Assembly: GCA_947039395.1 (NCBI GenBank)
Contig: CAMQYS010000002.1
Location: 62,001-126,000 of the forward strand
Length of the DNA: 64,000 nucleotides
Direction of reading: 5' to 3'
DNA from: an uncultured Deferribacteraceae bacterium
Lineage (GTDB): Bacteria > Chrysiogenota > Deferribacteres > Deferribacterales > Mucispirillaceae
Positions 26,701-38,651 of this stretch are shown here, piece after piece (position 1 is the stretch's first letter; every line of letters starts with the position of its first letter). The position numbers and the translations under genes are program-made. Under the pieces are notes generated by a model. The model did no database searches. It was not told where the DNA came from and worked only from the letters and a program-made list of their open reading frames with translations.

Positions 26701-29001
26701 TTAAACTTGTGGCTCATCTTGCTTATTTGTATCTGTTGATGTAGTAGTACCTTCTCCTGTTCCATCAACTGAGCCTTGCTCTGATTGAACATTTTCAACC
26801 CCATTATCAACAGCAGGTTTACCTACTTTAACAGTTGGTGGTTTTTGATTTTCATCTATAATATTTATTAGATCTAATATCTCTATTTCAACATCATCAG
26901 GAACTTCTTCAAAAGCTAATACTGCCACTCGGGGAAGGGGTATTGATGAAAATTGTGACAATTTTGAGTTCAAATATCTATTCAAAAACTTAAACGTAAC
27001 ATTACGAATACGTTGTTGAACAAATACCACTACCACTTTAGATGGAGAAGATATCTCTTTCACCTTCTCAACTAAAGCTGATACTATTTTTATAGCCAAT
27101 GTTGGATCTAAAATAATCTCACTACCATCATCTGTCTGATGAATACTTTTTGCAAATGCGTGTTCAATTATATCTTGGAAACGGAAAACCGATAATTTAC
27201 CGTTATCTGATAACAACGATTCACATATTTGACGTCTTAACGCATAACGAACTTTATCTGTTAAATAATCTACATTTTTATTTGGCGATGATGAATACGT
27301 TGCCAACGTCTCTAATATTGTTGGTAGGTTACGTATAGATACTTTCTCTTTTAATAGACGTTGAAGAATAAGTGTAATACCACCAACATCTAAAACACCT
27401 GGAATAATATCATCTACTAAACGTGGAGATTTAGTCTTAATTCTATCTAATAAATCTTGTACCTCTTGTCTACCTAATAACTCTGATGCAAAATTCTTTA
27501 TTACTTCTGATAGATGGGCTGAAATCACTGTAACAGCCTCTATAATCATAAGCCCTGATATCTCTGCTTTACTTTTTTCAAACTCATCAACCCATTTGCC
27601 CGGAACACTGTAAACAGGATCTGTAAAATCTATACCATTAATATCACTTAGATCATTACCACCCATATTTAATGCTAAATACTTATCTGGCATTACATAG
27701 CTTTTCGCAACTTGTACATCTCTTATCATTATTGCATATTCACGTGAATCTGTTATCGTAATGTTATCATATATCCTAATAGGAGGAACTATAAACCCTA
27801 ACTCTCTTGCTATATCTTTTCTAGTTGCCATAATTAAATCTAAAAGAATTCCACCTTGATCTCTTTGTGTCATAGGAATTAATTCTATACCTACAACTAA
27901 CTCCATTATATCAACATCAAGAAGATTTTTAACTTGCTCATCTTCTGGTAAATTTAGATCCTCTTGCTGTGCTTGCTCATCTTCTGAGAGATCTTCCTCT
28001 TTCTCTAATGAAGATTTCATATAGTAACCGATACCTACTGATATACCTGAAAGAAGAAGAAAAGGAAGTTTTGGCATTCCAGGAATTATAGCAAAAAAGA
28101 ATAGTACCCCACCTAAAATATATAAAACCTTAGGACGAGAGAAAAGTTGAGATGTCAACTGTGTAGATAATGAACCGTTATCACCACCTGCCCTTGTAAC
28201 GATAATACCTGCCGATGTTGAAATAACTAACGCTGGAATCTGTGATACAAGCCCATCACCTATCGTTAGAATAGTGAAAACCTCTATTGAGTCTGTAAAC
28301 GTCAATCCACCTTGAAAAACTCCGATTAAAAACCCAGCTAATACATTAATAACTGTGATGATAAGCCCTGCTATTGCATCTCCTCTAACAAACTTACTAG
28401 CACCATCCATCGAACCATGAAAATCTGCCTCTTTACGTATCGTCTCTCTTCGCTCTTTTGCCTCAACTTCATCTATTATTCCTGCATTAAGATCAGCATC
28501 AATAGCCATCTGTTTACCAGGCATTGCATCTAATGTAAATCGTGCTGCAACCTCTGCAACTCTACCAGAACCTTTTGTGATAACCATAAAATTTATTATT
28601 ACTAGAATTGTAAAAACAATTACACCAACTATGTAATTACCACCAACTACAAACTCTCCAAATGATTGGATAACAGAACCTGCTGCATCTGTTCCCTCTG
28701 ATCCATGTAGCAAAATAACTCTTGTTGTTGATACGTTAAGGGATAATCTAAAAAGTGTTGCAACTAATAACACAAATGGAAATGATGAAAAATCTAACGG
28801 TTGCTCTGCATATATAGAAACAAGAAGGATTATTATAGATAATGAAATACTAAATGTTAATAAAATATCCAGTAACGGTGTAGGTATAGGTATTAACATG
28901 ATTATCAAAATACCCATTATACCAATAGGTAAAAATACATCACTATTTTTAGTTAATACTCCCAAATATTTAGATAGATTTTCTTTCATCGTCGTTGCCA
29001 T
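26701..29001 (-). CDS. flhA: Flagellar export gate protein FlhA
   Basis: Major membrane component of the flagellar type III export gate. The 766 residues include about eight membrane helices in the first 330. The FHIPEP-type signature region is present (GSGRVAEVAARFTLDAMPGKQMAIDADLNAG, about 144-174). A large cytoplasmic domain follows (about 370-710). The last 45 residues are a low-complexity tail rich in Gly, Thr and Gln. It follows flhB after a 218-base gap and precedes flhF by about 180 to 200 bases, depending on the flhF start. Confidence 0.96.
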   Translation of the reverse strand: MATTMKENLSKYLGVLTKNSDVFLPIGIMGILIIMLIPIPTPLLDILLTFSISLSIIILLVSIYAEQPLDFSSFPFVLLVATLFRLSLNVSTTRVILLHGSEGTDAAGSVIQSFGEFVVGGNYIVGVIVFTILVIINFMVITKGSGRVAEVAARFTLDAMPGKQMAIDADLNAGIIDEVEAKERRETIRKEADFHGSMDGASKFVRGDAIAGLIITVINVLAGFLIGVFQGGLTFTDSIEVFTILTIGDGLVSQIPALVISTSAGIIVTRAGGDNGSLSTQLTSQLFSRPKVLYILGGVLFFFAIIPGMPKLPFLLLSGISVGIGYYMKSSLEKEEDLSEDEQAQQEDLNLPEDEQVKNLLDVDIMELVVGIELIPMTQRDQGGILLDLIMATRKDIARELGFIVPPIRIYDNITITDSREYAIMIRDVQVAKSYVMPDKYLALNMGGNDLSDINGIDFTDPVYSVPGKWVDEFEKSKAEISGLMIIEAVTVISAHLSEVIKNFASELLGRQEVQDLLDRIKTKSPRLVDDIIPGVLDVGGITLILQRLLKEKVSIRNLPTILETLATYSSSPNKNVDYLTDKVRYALRRQICESLLSDNGKLSVFRFQDIIEHAFAKSIHQTDDGSEIILDPTLAIKIVSALVEKVKEISSPSKVVVVFVQQRIRNVTFKFLNRYLNSKLSQFSSIPLPRVAVLAFEEVPDDVEIEILDLINIIDENQKPPTVKVGKPAVDNGVENVQSEQGSVDGTGEGTTTSTDTNKQDEPQV

Positions 29002-29219
29002 AAATTATAATACCCTACTAATAATTAAGTATCTGCTTTCTACTAAAACCATCTTACTCTCTATTAAAACTTTGCTTATTTGTTATCTACTTTCAATTGT
29101 TTCTTTGCTATTTACGATTAATATATATATTATTTTCACAAAATTTAAGTTAATTATTTTCACTAAAAACATCTCTACTCTCTAAAAAAATTAAGCCAAA
29201 TATTTTGACTCAAAATACT

Positions 29220-30290
29220 CTATCTTCTATTTAACCCATACTTACTTAATGTACCTAAAATAGCTGCTAATGCTTGATATAAATTCTCTGGAACTTCATC
29301 TCCTATACTAACAGAATCATAAAGCAATCTTGCAAGTGGGGGATCTACAACTATATCTATTCTGTTCTCAATAGCTATCTCTTTAATCTTTAACGCTATC
29401 AAGCCTTTACCTTTAGCTACAATCTTAGGAGCTCTATCAACTCCAACTTTATAACTTATTGCAACAGCATAGTGCGTTGGGTTAGTAATAACTAAATCAG
29501 ATTTTGGAACATCATCTAACATACGTTTTCTAGCCGCATCTTGCTGTGCTTGTCTAATACGGCTACGAACTTGTGGATCTCCTTCAGATCGCTTATATTC
29601 CTCTTTTATCTCTTGCTTAGTCATACGAATATCTTTATTGTGTTGCCACTTCTGATAAGAGTAATCTGCCACTCCTATCGCTAAAACAAGTAATGCTAAC
29701 TTAAGTAAAATATCAAATATTAGCTCACCAAGGTAAGCCATCTGATCCATTATATCCGCATCAACCATACGAACAATAGTGCTTACCTCTTCTGCAACAG
29801 CATACCATGCAATAAGAGATAACAAACCTATCTTAGCTAACGACTTGATTAAATCAACAACCTTTCTCATACTAAAAAAAGTTTTCATAAAGTTAGCAAA
29901 AAAATTCAACTTATCAAACTTAGGTTCGATAGCTTTGCCAGAAATAAAAAAACCTACTTGATAAATATTGACAGCTAAAGCTATCACAAACAAAATAAGA
30001 AACATAGGTAATAATAGTTTAGCCATAAATTTTAGTGAGTACATAAATAAATAATATGTAGAATCTTCATTTAAACTATATGTTACAAATAGTAAGGTTT
30101 CACTAAAAAATCCTTTAAAACTATCCATAAAGTATGGAGTATAATAATAAAAACCTAAAACGATAACTACTAATAATACACCAGATGTGAGATCAGCACT
30201 TTTTGCAACCGACCCCTCTTTACGTCGCTCTTCACGATGTTTTGGGGTGGCTTCCTCACTCTTCTCCGTACCGTCTTTATTCTCTGCCAT
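29220..30290 (-). CDS. flhB: Flagellar export protein FlhB
   Basis: Export-gate protein that switches substrate specificity by self-cleavage. The 356 residues have the N-terminal EKSEEATPKHREERRKEG basic segment, four membrane helices (about 35-210) and a cytoplasmic domain. The cleavage motif NPTH is intact (SDLVITNPTHYAVAI, about 265). Its ATG lies two bases after the fliR stop, so the two are co-translated. Confidence 0.96.
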   Translation of the reverse strand: MAENKDGTEKSEEATPKHREERRKEGSVAKSADLTSGVLLVVIVLGFYYYTPYFMDSFKGFFSETLLFVTYSLNEDSTYYLFMYSLKFMAKLLLPMFLILFVIALAVNIYQVGFFISGKAIEPKFDKLNFFANFMKTFFSMRKVVDLIKSLAKIGLLSLIAWYAVAEEVSTIVRMVDADIMDQMAYLGELIFDILLKLALLVLAIGVADYSYQKWQHNKDIRMTKQEIKEEYKRSEGDPQVRSRIRQAQQDAARKRMLDDVPKSDLVITNPTHYAVAISYKVGVDRAPKIVAKGKGLIALKIKEIAIENRIDIVVDPPLARLLYDSVSIGDEVPENLYQALAAILGTLSKYGLNRR

Positions 30291-30292
30291 AA

Positions 30293-31075
30293 TTAACCAG
30301 CCATCTTATCGAAAAAACTTAATATTGTTCTAAAATATTCATTCATGATTTTCTCAAATACTATATAAAATAACGGTAATCCTAATGTTAAAAATATAGC
30401 ACCTATCCCTATCTTTATCGGAAAACCGATAACCATAAGATTTATCTGTGGAACTAAACGTGCCATAAAACCCATTACCGCATTAGTTACCATTAACGCT
30501 ATAAATACTGGAGCAGTTATCTGCAATGCAACAATAAATACCCTTATAAATGTCAATATTACAAAAAGTAACGCCTCTTGGTTATAAGGAAAATTCGTTA
30601 AGGGAAGATAGTCAAAACTTGTCATAATAGCCCTTAAAAATATATGATGTCCATAGATTGATAAGTAAATCAATGTTGCAAGAATATTATAAACCTGACC
30701 AGAAAATGACATAGATGCATTTGATGATGGATCTAGAACCGATACCATCGAAAAACCCATCTGATAGTCAACTAAATACCCACCAAACTGAACAGCTGAA
30801 AAAAGTAAACTTGTCATAACTCCGATAGTAACACCTATCAAAATTTCCTTACTCACAGTTAATATTAACCATAAAGCACTAGGATCAATAACCGTTAATC
30901 GTGGAATATTTGGAGCTACTAACAACGCTATTATTGTACTCAACATAATCCGTAATGGATTATTAATAACTGTTGAACTAAAAATAGGCGCTGTAAACAT
31001 TATAGCATTAATACGTATAAACACAAAGAAGAATGTTATAAGACGTGTTGGCTCTAATAATTCTTCAAAATTCAT
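30293..31075 (-). CDS. fliR: Flagellar export protein FliR
   Basis: Membrane protein of the flagellar export gate core with FliP, FliQ and FlhB. The 260 residues are very hydrophobic with about six to seven helices. Family stretches include FFVFIRINAIMFTAPIF near 15-31 and the YLVDYQMGFSMVSVLDP segment near 97-113. fliP and fliQ, often adjacent, are not in the window. It starts nine bases after the amidase gene. Confidence 0.94.
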   Translation of the reverse strand: MNFEELLEPTRLITFFFVFIRINAIMFTAPIFSSTVINNPLRIMLSTIIALLVAPNIPRLTVIDPSALWLILTVSKEILIGVTIGVMTSLLFSAVQFGGYLVDYQMGFSMVSVLDPSSNASMSFSGQVYNILATLIYLSIYGHHIFLRAIMTSFDYLPLTNFPYNQEALLFVILTFIRVFIVALQITAPVFIALMVTNAVMGFMARLVPQINLMVIGFPIKIGIGAIFLTLGLPLFYIVFEKIMNEYFRTILSFFDKMAG

Positions 31076-31084
31076 ATATTTTCA

Positions 31085-33013
31085 TCAATAATTATACTTT
31101 TCAATGTAATCTCTCAACCCTTGATAAATACCTTCTGCAATCTGATCTCTATAACTTGCTGTTGATAACTTCTTTGCATCACCTGCATGAGATAAAAAAC
31201 CTGTCTCTATTAATATAGAAGGCATCGTTGCACCTACTAAAACATAAAATGGTGCTTGCTTTACACCCTTATTCTGTGCTTTAGATAAACGAACCTTTTT
31301 AACCAACGCCTTCTGAACTGAACCAGCTAGCAGTAACGATTCCTCTAATTTAGAGTATTTTAATATATCTTTTAATATTCCTTGAAGATCAGAAATAGAT
31401 TTTGTCGTTGCCTGATTTTCAAGCGCTGCAACCTCTAATGCTGCTCTATCATTTGTTACATTGAAAACATATGTCTCTACACCAGAAGCTTTCTTATTTC
31501 TAGCAGCGTTCGCATGTATAGATATAAACAAATCAGCTTTATACTTGTTAGCTATAGCTGTACGCTCCTCTAATGGAATAAATATATCCCTCGATCTTGT
31601 CATATATACTTTTAAATCTTTATCTCTACTTAATAAGTCTCTTACCTTTTTTGCAATATCTAGAACTACATCTTTCTCTTTTAACCTGCCATAAGTTGCA
31701 CCAGGATCTTTACCACCATGTCCAGCGTCAATTACTATCGTTCTAATCTTTAAGCCTAATGCTGTACCTAAGGTAAGATCCTTATCTGCAAAATCATCTG
31801 CACTTTTATTAGATATTCTAGTGTTAGATTCTATATTTTTAATTATATCATCAGTTGAAAGATCAGAACTATCATTGTTGTTATTACGATTATTATTAAG
31901 CTCCTTTGCAATGGCTGGAAGATTTTTTGGCTGTTCATCACGTTTTCTATCAAACACATCTACAACAATTCTACTTGGATTAGTCATCTGAAATATTGTA
32001 AAATCACGAACATTTTGAGAATCTAGTACTATCCTTGTACTCTTATTAGGTGCATGATAACCAACTCTCACAGAACTTAATAATCCATCTTTGATAGCTA
32101 TATTATCTACTAAATCTTTACTTAGTGCTGATGAAGATATATCTAATGTTAATCTTGGAGGTAGTTTACTCTTTTTATCACCACTTAACCATAGACTGCG
32201 ATACTGTGCTGTACTTGATGTATCAATAACAACTCTTGTGTAATCTTTAGCAGAGAAGTAACGTACACCTTTAACCTGTACAACTTCATTCTTTACATCT
32301 GATAAACCAACAAAACTGGCTGCCTTTAATGCCAACTCTTTATCGGTATCAAGATCACTATCGTTAGTGCTACTGGTTTGATTATTTGCACCCCTGTTCT
32401 GATTGCTGTTACTACTGCTATTGGTACTACTACCCCTACCACGACTACTACTATTCTGTTCCGCTTCACGTTTAGCTATACTTGCATCTCGTTTAGGAGA
32501 ACCAGATGTAGAAGGAGTTGATATTTTATTAATAACTGCCAACTTTTTTCTAGCCGTTTCAGCTTGTGTTGATGTTGGATATTTTGCGATTAATCTATTT
32601 AAAATAAATTTAGCTGATGATCTATCTCTTATTTGGAGATAGATATCTGATGAGTCTATATATGAGTCTCTTGATATCGATATATTAAACTTGTTCTGTA
32701 GCACTCTATAATATTCAAGAGACTTATCAATATCTGATCTAACTTTAAATCTTCTAAAACTTGACGACAACGATCTAGCAGCAATTTGAATTGCTCTTGC
32801 ACCATCATTACTCCTTGGGTTAGCTTTATAGAAATCATACATCCGATCTGCAATATCAATATAAGTTGATCGTTTAGCTTTCTCCGTTCTATCAAGCAAA
32901 ACCAGTTCCCAGTTCGCATTATCCAATATCTTCGATGCAGATACTGTCACTGGACAAAGAAATATCAGTAACAACGATGTTAATAATATTTTATAACTCG
33001 CTCTAGTCATCAT
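31085..33013 (-). CDS. amiC: N-acetylmuramoyl-L-alanine amidase with AMIN domain
   Basis: Periplasmic zinc amidase that cleaves peptide side chains from peptidoglycan, typically for daughter-cell separation. The 642-residue protein has a signal peptide (about 1-27), helical repeat segments resembling TPRs (about 30-165), and a Ser/Asn-rich linker. An AMIN domain follows (about 245-345: VRYFSAKDYTRVVIDTS, then RIVVDVFD). The catalytic domain (about 425-642) has VIDAGHGGKDPGA, DLFISIHANAA and SILIETGFLSH as zinc and catalytic motifs. It follows uvrA by 15 bases. Confidence 0.93.
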   Translation of the reverse strand: MMTRASYKILLTSLLLIFLCPVTVSASKILDNANWELVLLDRTEKAKRSTYIDIADRMYDFYKANPRSNDGARAIQIAARSLSSSFRRFKVRSDIDKSLEYYRVLQNKFNISISRDSYIDSSDIYLQIRDRSSAKFILNRLIAKYPTSTQAETARKKLAVINKISTPSTSGSPKRDASIAKREAEQNSSSRGRGSSTNSSSNSNQNRGANNQTSSTNDSDLDTDKELALKAASFVGLSDVKNEVVQVKGVRYFSAKDYTRVVIDTSSTAQYRSLWLSGDKKSKLPPRLTLDISSSALSKDLVDNIAIKDGLLSSVRVGYHAPNKSTRIVLDSQNVRDFTIFQMTNPSRIVVDVFDRKRDEQPKNLPAIAKELNNNRNNNNDSSDLSTDDIIKNIESNTRISNKSADDFADKDLTLGTALGLKIRTIVIDAGHGGKDPGATYGRLKEKDVVLDIAKKVRDLLSRDKDLKVYMTRSRDIFIPLEERTAIANKYKADLFISIHANAARNKKASGVETYVFNVTNDRAALEVAALENQATTKSISDLQGILKDILKYSKLEESLLLAGSVQKALVKKVRLSKAQNKGVKQAPFYVLVGATMPSILIETGFLSHAGDAKKLSTASYRDQIAEGIYQGLRDYIEKYNY

Positions 33014-33028
33014 TCCTTACATTACTTC

Positions 33029-35842
33029 TTAATTTAATTTTGTAGCTAAATACTGCCCTGTAAATGAGCCCTCACACTTTGCACAATCTTCTGGAGTGCC
33101 TGTGAAAAGAATCTCTCCACCTCTAACTCCACCTTCTCTACCTAAGTCAATTATAAAGTCTGCAACTTTTATTACATCTAAATTATGTTCTATTATTATA
33201 ATCGTATTTCCAACATCTCTAAGTTCTTGAAAGATATTTACTAACTTATGAATATCATCAAAATGTAGTCCCGTTGTAGGCTCATCAAAAAGATATAAAG
33301 TCTTACCTGTCGATCTTTTCATCAACTCTTTTGCAAGCTTTACTCTTTGAGACTCACCACCTGATAATGTCGTCGCCGCTTGTCCTATCTTAATATAACC
33401 TAGCCCAACATCTCTTAAGACATTTAATTTAGCCTTAAGTTTTGGGATATTATCAAAAAACTCATACGCTTGATTAACTGTCATAAATAATACATCGGCT
33501 ATATTTTTCTCTTTATATACAATATCTAATGTATCTCTATTATATCTATTGCCGTTACATACATCGCACTTCACATACATATCTGGAAGAAAGTGCATCT
33601 CTATCTTTATAAATCCATCGCCTTGACAAGACTCGCATCGACCACCTTTCTTATTAAAAGAGAACCTACCTGCTGTATATCCTCTACGTTTAGCCTCTGG
33701 TAGCATCGTAAATATATCTCTAATATCTTTAAATAGATCTGTATATGTTGCAGGGTTACTTCTTGGTGTTCTTCCTATCGGTGATTGATCTATCTTTATA
33801 ACCTTATCTATATGCTCGCACCCATCTATAGATTTATGTTTACCTATTGACATACTTGAACCATGAAGTCTTTTCATCATAGCTGGATATAAAATATCTA
33901 ATACAAGCGTAGACTTACCTGATCCTGATACACCCGTTACTGCCGTTATTAAACCTATCGGAAAATCAGCATCAATATTCTTTAAATTATGTTCAGTTGC
34001 ACCTTTTATAGAGATAAACTTATCTCCTGCTTTTACCCTATTTTCTGGTAACTCTATCTTTAATTTACCGTTTATATATTTCGCTGTTAACGACTCATCT
34101 GACTTTAATAGATCTGTTGGATTACCTGCAAAAACAACCTCTCCACCTTTTCTACCAGCATAAGGCCCCATATCAATAACATAATCTGATGCTGAAATAG
34201 TATCCTCATCATGCTCTACAACGATTACTGAATTACCTATATCTCTTAAATTTTTAAGGGTAGATATTAACATATCATTATCACGTTGATGCAAACCGAT
34301 TGATGGCTCATCAAGTACATATAATACACCTGTTAAGCCTGATCCAATCTGTGTTGCTAACCTAATTCTTTGAGACTCACCACCTGATAATGTTCCTGAA
34401 CTTCTATTAAGAGTAATGTAATCTATTCCAACATTAATCAAGAAATTTAATCTACGCAAAATCTCTCTAATAATCTTAGTCGCTATCTCTAACTTAAAAC
34501 CGTTAAACTCTAAACTATCAAAAAACAATCTCGCTTCAGATATATTCATGCTAGTAACTTCTGATATATTTTTACCATCAAGTTTTACAGATAAACTATC
34601 TTTCTTAAGTCTTGCACCACCGCACGCTCTACACGGTTGAAAAGTCATACACTTCTTAGCCTTATCTATACTCGTTGATGAAGTAGAGTATAACATCTCC
34701 TCTAAATCGCCAACAACACCTTTAAACTTCTTTTCATAAAAAACCTTCTTATCGCCTCTAAATGTATAAAGACGTAAAGGCTCTTCAACCCCATATAAAA
34801 TAATATCCCTAGACGCTTTAGGTAGTGAACTCCAACTCTTCTCAAGATTTATCTTATACTTCTCTGATAAAGTATTTATCATATTGTAATGATGAAAGTT
34901 ATCCACACCAACCCATAAAGATATAGCCCCATCTCGTATAGATAAGCTACTATCTACTACTATAGACTCCTCATCAAACACAGCTTTCTCGCCTATACCC
35001 TCACATATTGGACAAGCACCAAATGGATTGTTAAATGAAAATATTCTAGGCTCAACTTCTGCAATACTGATACCGCAATCTATACATGCAAACTTCTCAT
35101 TATATAATTTTGTGCTGCTACCATCTATAATAACTTCAACAAGCCCTTCTGATTTACGGAGCGCAATCTCTACTGAGTCTGTAATTCTACGTTTATTTTC
35201 AGCCTTATTAACAAGTCTATCAACTAAAATAGATACATCATGTTTAACTTTCTTATCTACAACAATTTCTTCTTCTAATCTTATTAATTTTTTATCGAAA
35301 TACGCTCTTACAAAACCTTCTTTCAACAGATCTTTAAAATACTTTTTGAACTCTCCCTTCTTACCTCGTATAACTGGAGATAATATTTCAAGCTTACTTC
35401 CCTCATCTAATTTAAGAAGATCATCAACCATATTTTGAACAGTAAATGTTTCTATCTTCTTACCACAGTCTGGACAATATACATCGCCAACCCTTGCAAA
35501 AAGCAAACGCATATAATCATATATCTCTGTAATCGTTCCAACTGTGGATCTTGGATTACGACTTATTGATTTCTGTTCGATACTGATCGCTGGAGATAGC
35601 CCCTCTATTGAATCTACATCTGGTTTATCCATTAACTCTAAAAACTGTCTAGCATAAGATGATAACGACTCAACATATCTTCTTTGTCCTTCTGCATATA
35701 GTGTATCAAAAGCAAGCGTCGACTTACCTGAACCTGAAACTCCTGTTATTACAACTAATTTATCCTTAGGAATCTCTATATCTATATTCTTTAAGTTATG
35801 CTGTCTTGCACCACGAATAACTATATTACTTATCTTCTCCAT
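33029..35842 (-). CDS. uvrA: Excinuclease ABC subunit A
   Basis: Damage-recognition ATPase of nucleotide excision repair. The 937 residues have two ABC ATPase modules: Walker [15 protein letters not shown] near 34 and [13 protein letters not shown] near 640, and signatures [12 protein letters not shown] near 485 and [12 protein letters not shown] near 825. Zinc fingers are present, for example CxxC pairs around [14 protein letters not shown] and CESCQGDGF. It overlaps the start of fapA's upstream frame end by 17 bases and is normal in length. Confidence 0.98.
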   Translation of the reverse strand: MEKISNIVIRGARQHNLKNIDIEIPKDKLVVITGVSGSGKSTLAFDTLYAEGQRRYVESLSSYARQFLELMDKPDVDSIEGLSPAISIEQKSISRNPRSTVGTITEIYDYMRLLFARVGDVYCPDCGKKIETFTVQNMVDDLLKLDEGSKLEILSPVIRGKKGEFKKYFKDLLKEGFVRAYFDKKLIRLEEEIVVDKKVKHDVSILVDRLVNKAENKRRITDSVEIALRKSEGLVEVIIDGSSTKLYNEKFACIDCGISIAEVEPRIFSFNNPFGACPICEGIGEKAVFDEESIVVDSSLSIRDGAISLWVGVDNFHHYNMINTLSEKYKINLEKSWSSLPKASRDIILYGVEEPLRLYTFRGDKKVFYEKKFKGVVGDLEEMLYSTSSTSIDKAKKCMTFQPCRACGGARLKKDSLSVKLDGKNISEVTSMNISEARLFFDSLEFNGFKLEIATKIIREILRRLNFLINVGIDYITLNRSSGTLSGGESQRIRLATQIGSGLTGVLYVLDEPSIGLHQRDNDMLISTLKNLRDIGNSVIVVEHDEDTISASDYVIDMGPYAGRKGGEVVFAGNPTDLLKSDESLTAKYINGKLKIELPENRVKAGDKFISIKGATEHNLKNIDADFPIGLITAVTGVSGSGKSTLVLDILYPAMMKRLHGSSMSIGKHKSIDGCEHIDKVIKIDQSPIGRTPRSNPATYTDLFKDIRDIFTMLPEAKRRGYTAGRFSFNKKGGRCESCQGDGFIKIEMHFLPDMYVKCDVCNGNRYNRDTLDIVYKEKNIADVLFMTVNQAYEFFDNIPKLKAKLNVLRDVGLGYIKIGQAATTLSGGESQRVKLAKELMKRSTGKTLYLFDEPTTGLHFDDIHKLVNIFQELRDVGNTIIIIEHNLDVIKVADFIIDLGREGGVRGGEILFTGTPEDCAKCEGSFTGQYLATKLN

Positions 35843-37394
35843 TACCCTCTATCGCCGCCATATCTTTAATATTAATCCATGCCACTTCGTTATATTTACG
35901 ATCAAAATAAAATACAACTCTACTCATCTCTTCTTTAAGTGTATACGATGAATTATGAAACATTATAGTTACACCATCAAAAGCTTTATTCATTACTTTT
36001 AATCTTGCATCTCTAACATTATTGTCACTTAAAAGCCCTTTCTCTTTCATATCTAAATCATCGACTAAAGAAGAAAATGAGGCTTTCATCTCTAATAGTT
36101 TACCTATCTTGTGATGTCCAACATTATCTGGTTGTGATAACTCTGCTCGCTTAACTGCTAAAACAATCTTCTCTATAGCATCTATTAAACGTAACTTCTC
36201 CTTACGGATATTAGTTACCTCCTCTTCAATAAAATACTTGCTTCCTAAGATAACTGAAAATTTCGAATTACCAGGCGATCCTAAATGTTTGACCGATACT
36301 TCAGAAAATGCTCTTACAACTCCTCCTGCAATAATACCTTCTGATGAATTAGCAATAATCCTCTCTCCAGCATATAGATCACAGTTATAAGCATACTTCT
36401 TTATGATAATATTACGCTTTGAATATATTTTAACATTCTCTGCGTAACCAAATGATATATCTCCATCTGCCATTATAAGAGAGTTACCCGTACTCTTAAT
36501 TCCTGTACGTAAAACAATATTACCCTTAGATGTAAGCTCCACATCTTGACAAATACCATCAACAATTATACCATCTTCACCATAAACCTTAAACCCCGGT
36601 ATAACATCTCCACGAACATGTACTAAACCATTAAACGATATATTTCCCGTAGTATAATCAACATTATTATTAACAACATATACTTCCGATACAGATATCT
36701 TCTTAGAATCAAAATGTATATAGCCACTCGTTGTTGAAACATACGTCATACCTGTTTCATTAAGTGTTACACCATCGCCTATCTGTAAATCTACATCTGC
36801 ACCCTTCTGTTGATTTATATACTCATCACGAACAGTAATACCATGAGTACCCTCTGTTGCTGGTTTCTTAGTAAGTAATATATCTCCCTTCTCTGCTATT
36901 GCAAATAAATCTACCGTCTTATAATCAACTCTGCCTAACTCATCAATCGCTGGACGTCTATTTAGTTCATCAAAATGAAGAGTTATTTCAGCATTTTTAC
37001 CATTTATAGCTTTTTTGCCACGTGCAACTACTCGTTCTAATATTATTTCTTTATTTACATACCCATCGTAAGCACTTCTAATTACATCGTAATCAACATT
37101 ATAACAAATACCACTTTCATTAAGGAGGTTGATTAAATAATCAAAAGGTTCTGGATATAAGTTAGTTAGCTGTGGAAAAATAGATATATATCCGATATAT
37201 TGATCTGCATCTGTAGTAAATATAACCGTTTTTTCGATAAGCATGTTTGGCACAGCATATATCTCTATATTAGTATATGCTGGATCCGTAGATACTGTAA
37301 TCTCATAATCCGATACTCTTAGTCCATATACATCTGAAAGAGTAGATCGTATTACTTCTGTAGGTGTTTGTGATGATACTCTCAATATTGTCAT
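35826..37394 (-). CDS. FapA/DUF342-family polymerised beta-helix protein
   Basis: Member of the DUF342 (flagellar assembly protein A-like) family. The 522 residues have a divergent N-terminal region (about 1-120), then the family core [25 protein letters not shown] (about 173-197). A right-handed beta-helix-like repeat follows (about 215-385; [37 protein letters not shown]). A coiled-coil segment (about 395-460) and a short end domain complete it. FapA proteins affect flagellar number in Vibrio; here the gene is 34 bases after mqnC and overlaps uvrA, near but not inside the flagellar block. Confidence 0.85.
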   Translation of the reverse strand: MTILRVSSQTPTEVIRSTLSDVYGLRVSDYEITVSTDPAYTNIEIYAVPNMLIEKTVIFTTDADQYIGYISIFPQLTNLYPEPFDYLINLLNESGICYNVDYDVIRSAYDGYVNKEIILERVVARGKKAINGKNAEITLHFDELNRRPAIDELGRVDYKTVDLFAIAEKGDILLTKKPATEGTHGITVRDEYINQQKGADVDLQIGDGVTLNETGMTYVSTTSGYIHFDSKKISVSEVYVVNNNVDYTTGNISFNGLVHVRGDVIPGFKVYGEDGIIVDGICQDVELTSKGNIVLRTGIKSTGNSLIMADGDISFGYAENVKIYSKRNIIIKKYAYNCDLYAGERIIANSSEGIIAGGVVRAFSEVSVKHLGSPGNSKFSVILGSKYFIEEEVTNIRKEKLRLIDAIEKIVLAVKRAELSQPDNVGHHKIGKLLEMKASFSSLVDDLDMKEKGLLSDNNVRDARLKVMNKAFDGVTIMFHNSSYTLKEEMSRVVFYFDRKYNEVAWINIKDMAAIEGNGEDK

Positions 37395-37427
37395 CTAATT
37401 TACTTATCCTTAAAAGCTAATAGGATC

Positions 37428-38465
37428 TTAACCAATTAGTTCATATTGCATATTACGTTGTCTTGGAGTAAACCCTGCTGCTGTTATTAAATATTTTATC
37501 TCTTCTGTATTCAATCTAAAATCCGCACCAGCTGCCTTAACAACATTCTCCTCAATCATTACCGAACCAAAATCATTACCGCCATATAATAATCCTAGTT
37601 GACCGATCTTATCGCCTTGAGTTACCCATGATACTTGAATATTGTCTATATTATCTAGATAAATTCTAGAGATAGCTAATACCTTTAAATACTCTAACGC
37701 TGTGACTTCCTCATCATCTATCTCTGAGTTACCAGTTTGAAAAGGCCATGGAATAAATGCAGTGAAACCACCTGTCTTATCTTGAAGCTCTCTAATCTTA
37801 TCTAAATGACCTATGATAACTTCTGCACTATCTGTCTTTCTAAACATCATAGTTGATGTTGTTCTAAGGCCTTGTGAATGTGCCTCTTCCATAACTCCTA
37901 GCCACTCATCAGATGATATCTTATTAGGAGATACTTCATTTCTTGAATCATCATCTAAAATTTCAGCCCCTCCGCCCGGAATAGAATCAAGACCTGCCTT
38001 AACCAATCTTGATATAGTCTCTTTAACAGAAAGTTTCGATACTAATGCTATATGAAATATCTCTGGCGGAGAAAATGCATGTAACCATATAGGATATTTC
38101 TTCATGAAACGTAATAAATCTTCATAATACTCTATCTTTAATGTTGGATGAAGACCACCCTGCAAGAGTATCTGTGTACCATTTAAAGATAAAGTTTCCT
38201 CTATCTTAGCTGATAACTCCTCTTCATTTATTAAATATGCTTCATCTGATTTGATATCTCTATAAAATGCACAAAACTTACATTTACAACAACAGATATT
38301 TGTATAATTTATATTTCTATCTATTACATAAGTAGCAATATTATCTGGATGCTTAATTTTTCTTATAGAATTTGCAAACGCACCTAACTCTAATATATCT
38401 TTAGTTTTATATAGCTCAACAGCTTCATCGTAACTAATACGTTTAACTTCAATATTTGCTTTCAA
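37428..38465 (-). CDS. mqnC: Cyclic dehypoxanthinyl futalosine synthase (menaquinone, futalosine route)
   Basis: Radical SAM enzyme that cyclises dehypoxanthinyl futalosine in the alternative menaquinone pathway. The cluster motif is CxxxCxxC within NICCCKCKFCAFYR (about 57-70). MqnC features are LQGGLHPTL, LHAFSPPEI, the long GLDSIPGGGAEILDDDSRNEVSP stretch, TSTMMFRK and FTAFIPWPFQTGN. These favour MqnC over MqnE or CofG/CofH. The 345-residue length is normal. The start is TTG, with AGAGG about nine bases upstream. No other mqn gene is in the window. Confidence 0.92.
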   Translation of the reverse strand: MKANIEVKRISYDEAVELYKTKDILELGAFANSIRKIKHPDNIATYVIDRNINYTNICCCKCKFCAFYRDIKSDEAYLINEEELSAKIEETLSLNGTQILLQGGLHPTLKIEYYEDLLRFMKKYPIWLHAFSPPEIFHIALVSKLSVKETISRLVKAGLDSIPGGGAEILDDDSRNEVSPNKISSDEWLGVMEEAHSQGLRTTSTMMFRKTDSAEVIIGHLDKIRELQDKTGGFTAFIPWPFQTGNSEIDDEEVTALEYLKVLAISRIYLDNIDNIQVSWVTQGDKIGQLGLLYGGNDFGSVMIEENVVKAAGADFRLNTEEIKYLITAAGFTPRQRNMQYELIG

Positions 38466-38629
38466 AATATTATACCTCTTCCAATAATACTCAATGGGTA
38501 TTCTAATACAAATATTACTTTTTTAAAAGGATTTTATTGAAAATTGAATAGAATAAAATAATGTGAACTCTTATATAAACACATATTAAAAATAATCGCT
38601 AAAAAAACCTTATATAACAACGATTAACG

Positions 38630-38651
38630 TAGCTACTAATATTAGTAGCTA
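38630..38651 (-). terminator. Perfect palindrome overlapping the lpxC stop codon, possible terminator
   Basis: TAGCTACTAAT (38630-38640) is followed directly by its exact reverse complement (38641-38651), a 22-base palindrome that spans the last codons of lpxC. It can form nine pairs with a four-base loop. A run of seven Ts comes about 25 bases later on the minus strand, too far for a textbook terminator. It could also be an RNA-processing or protein-binding site. Confidence 0.35.

Noticed and set aside
32403-32642. Leucine-rich plus-strand frame, possible membrane protein
   Set aside because: It is the antisense of the Ser/Asn repeat linker in the amidase, which creates a false hydrophobic run.
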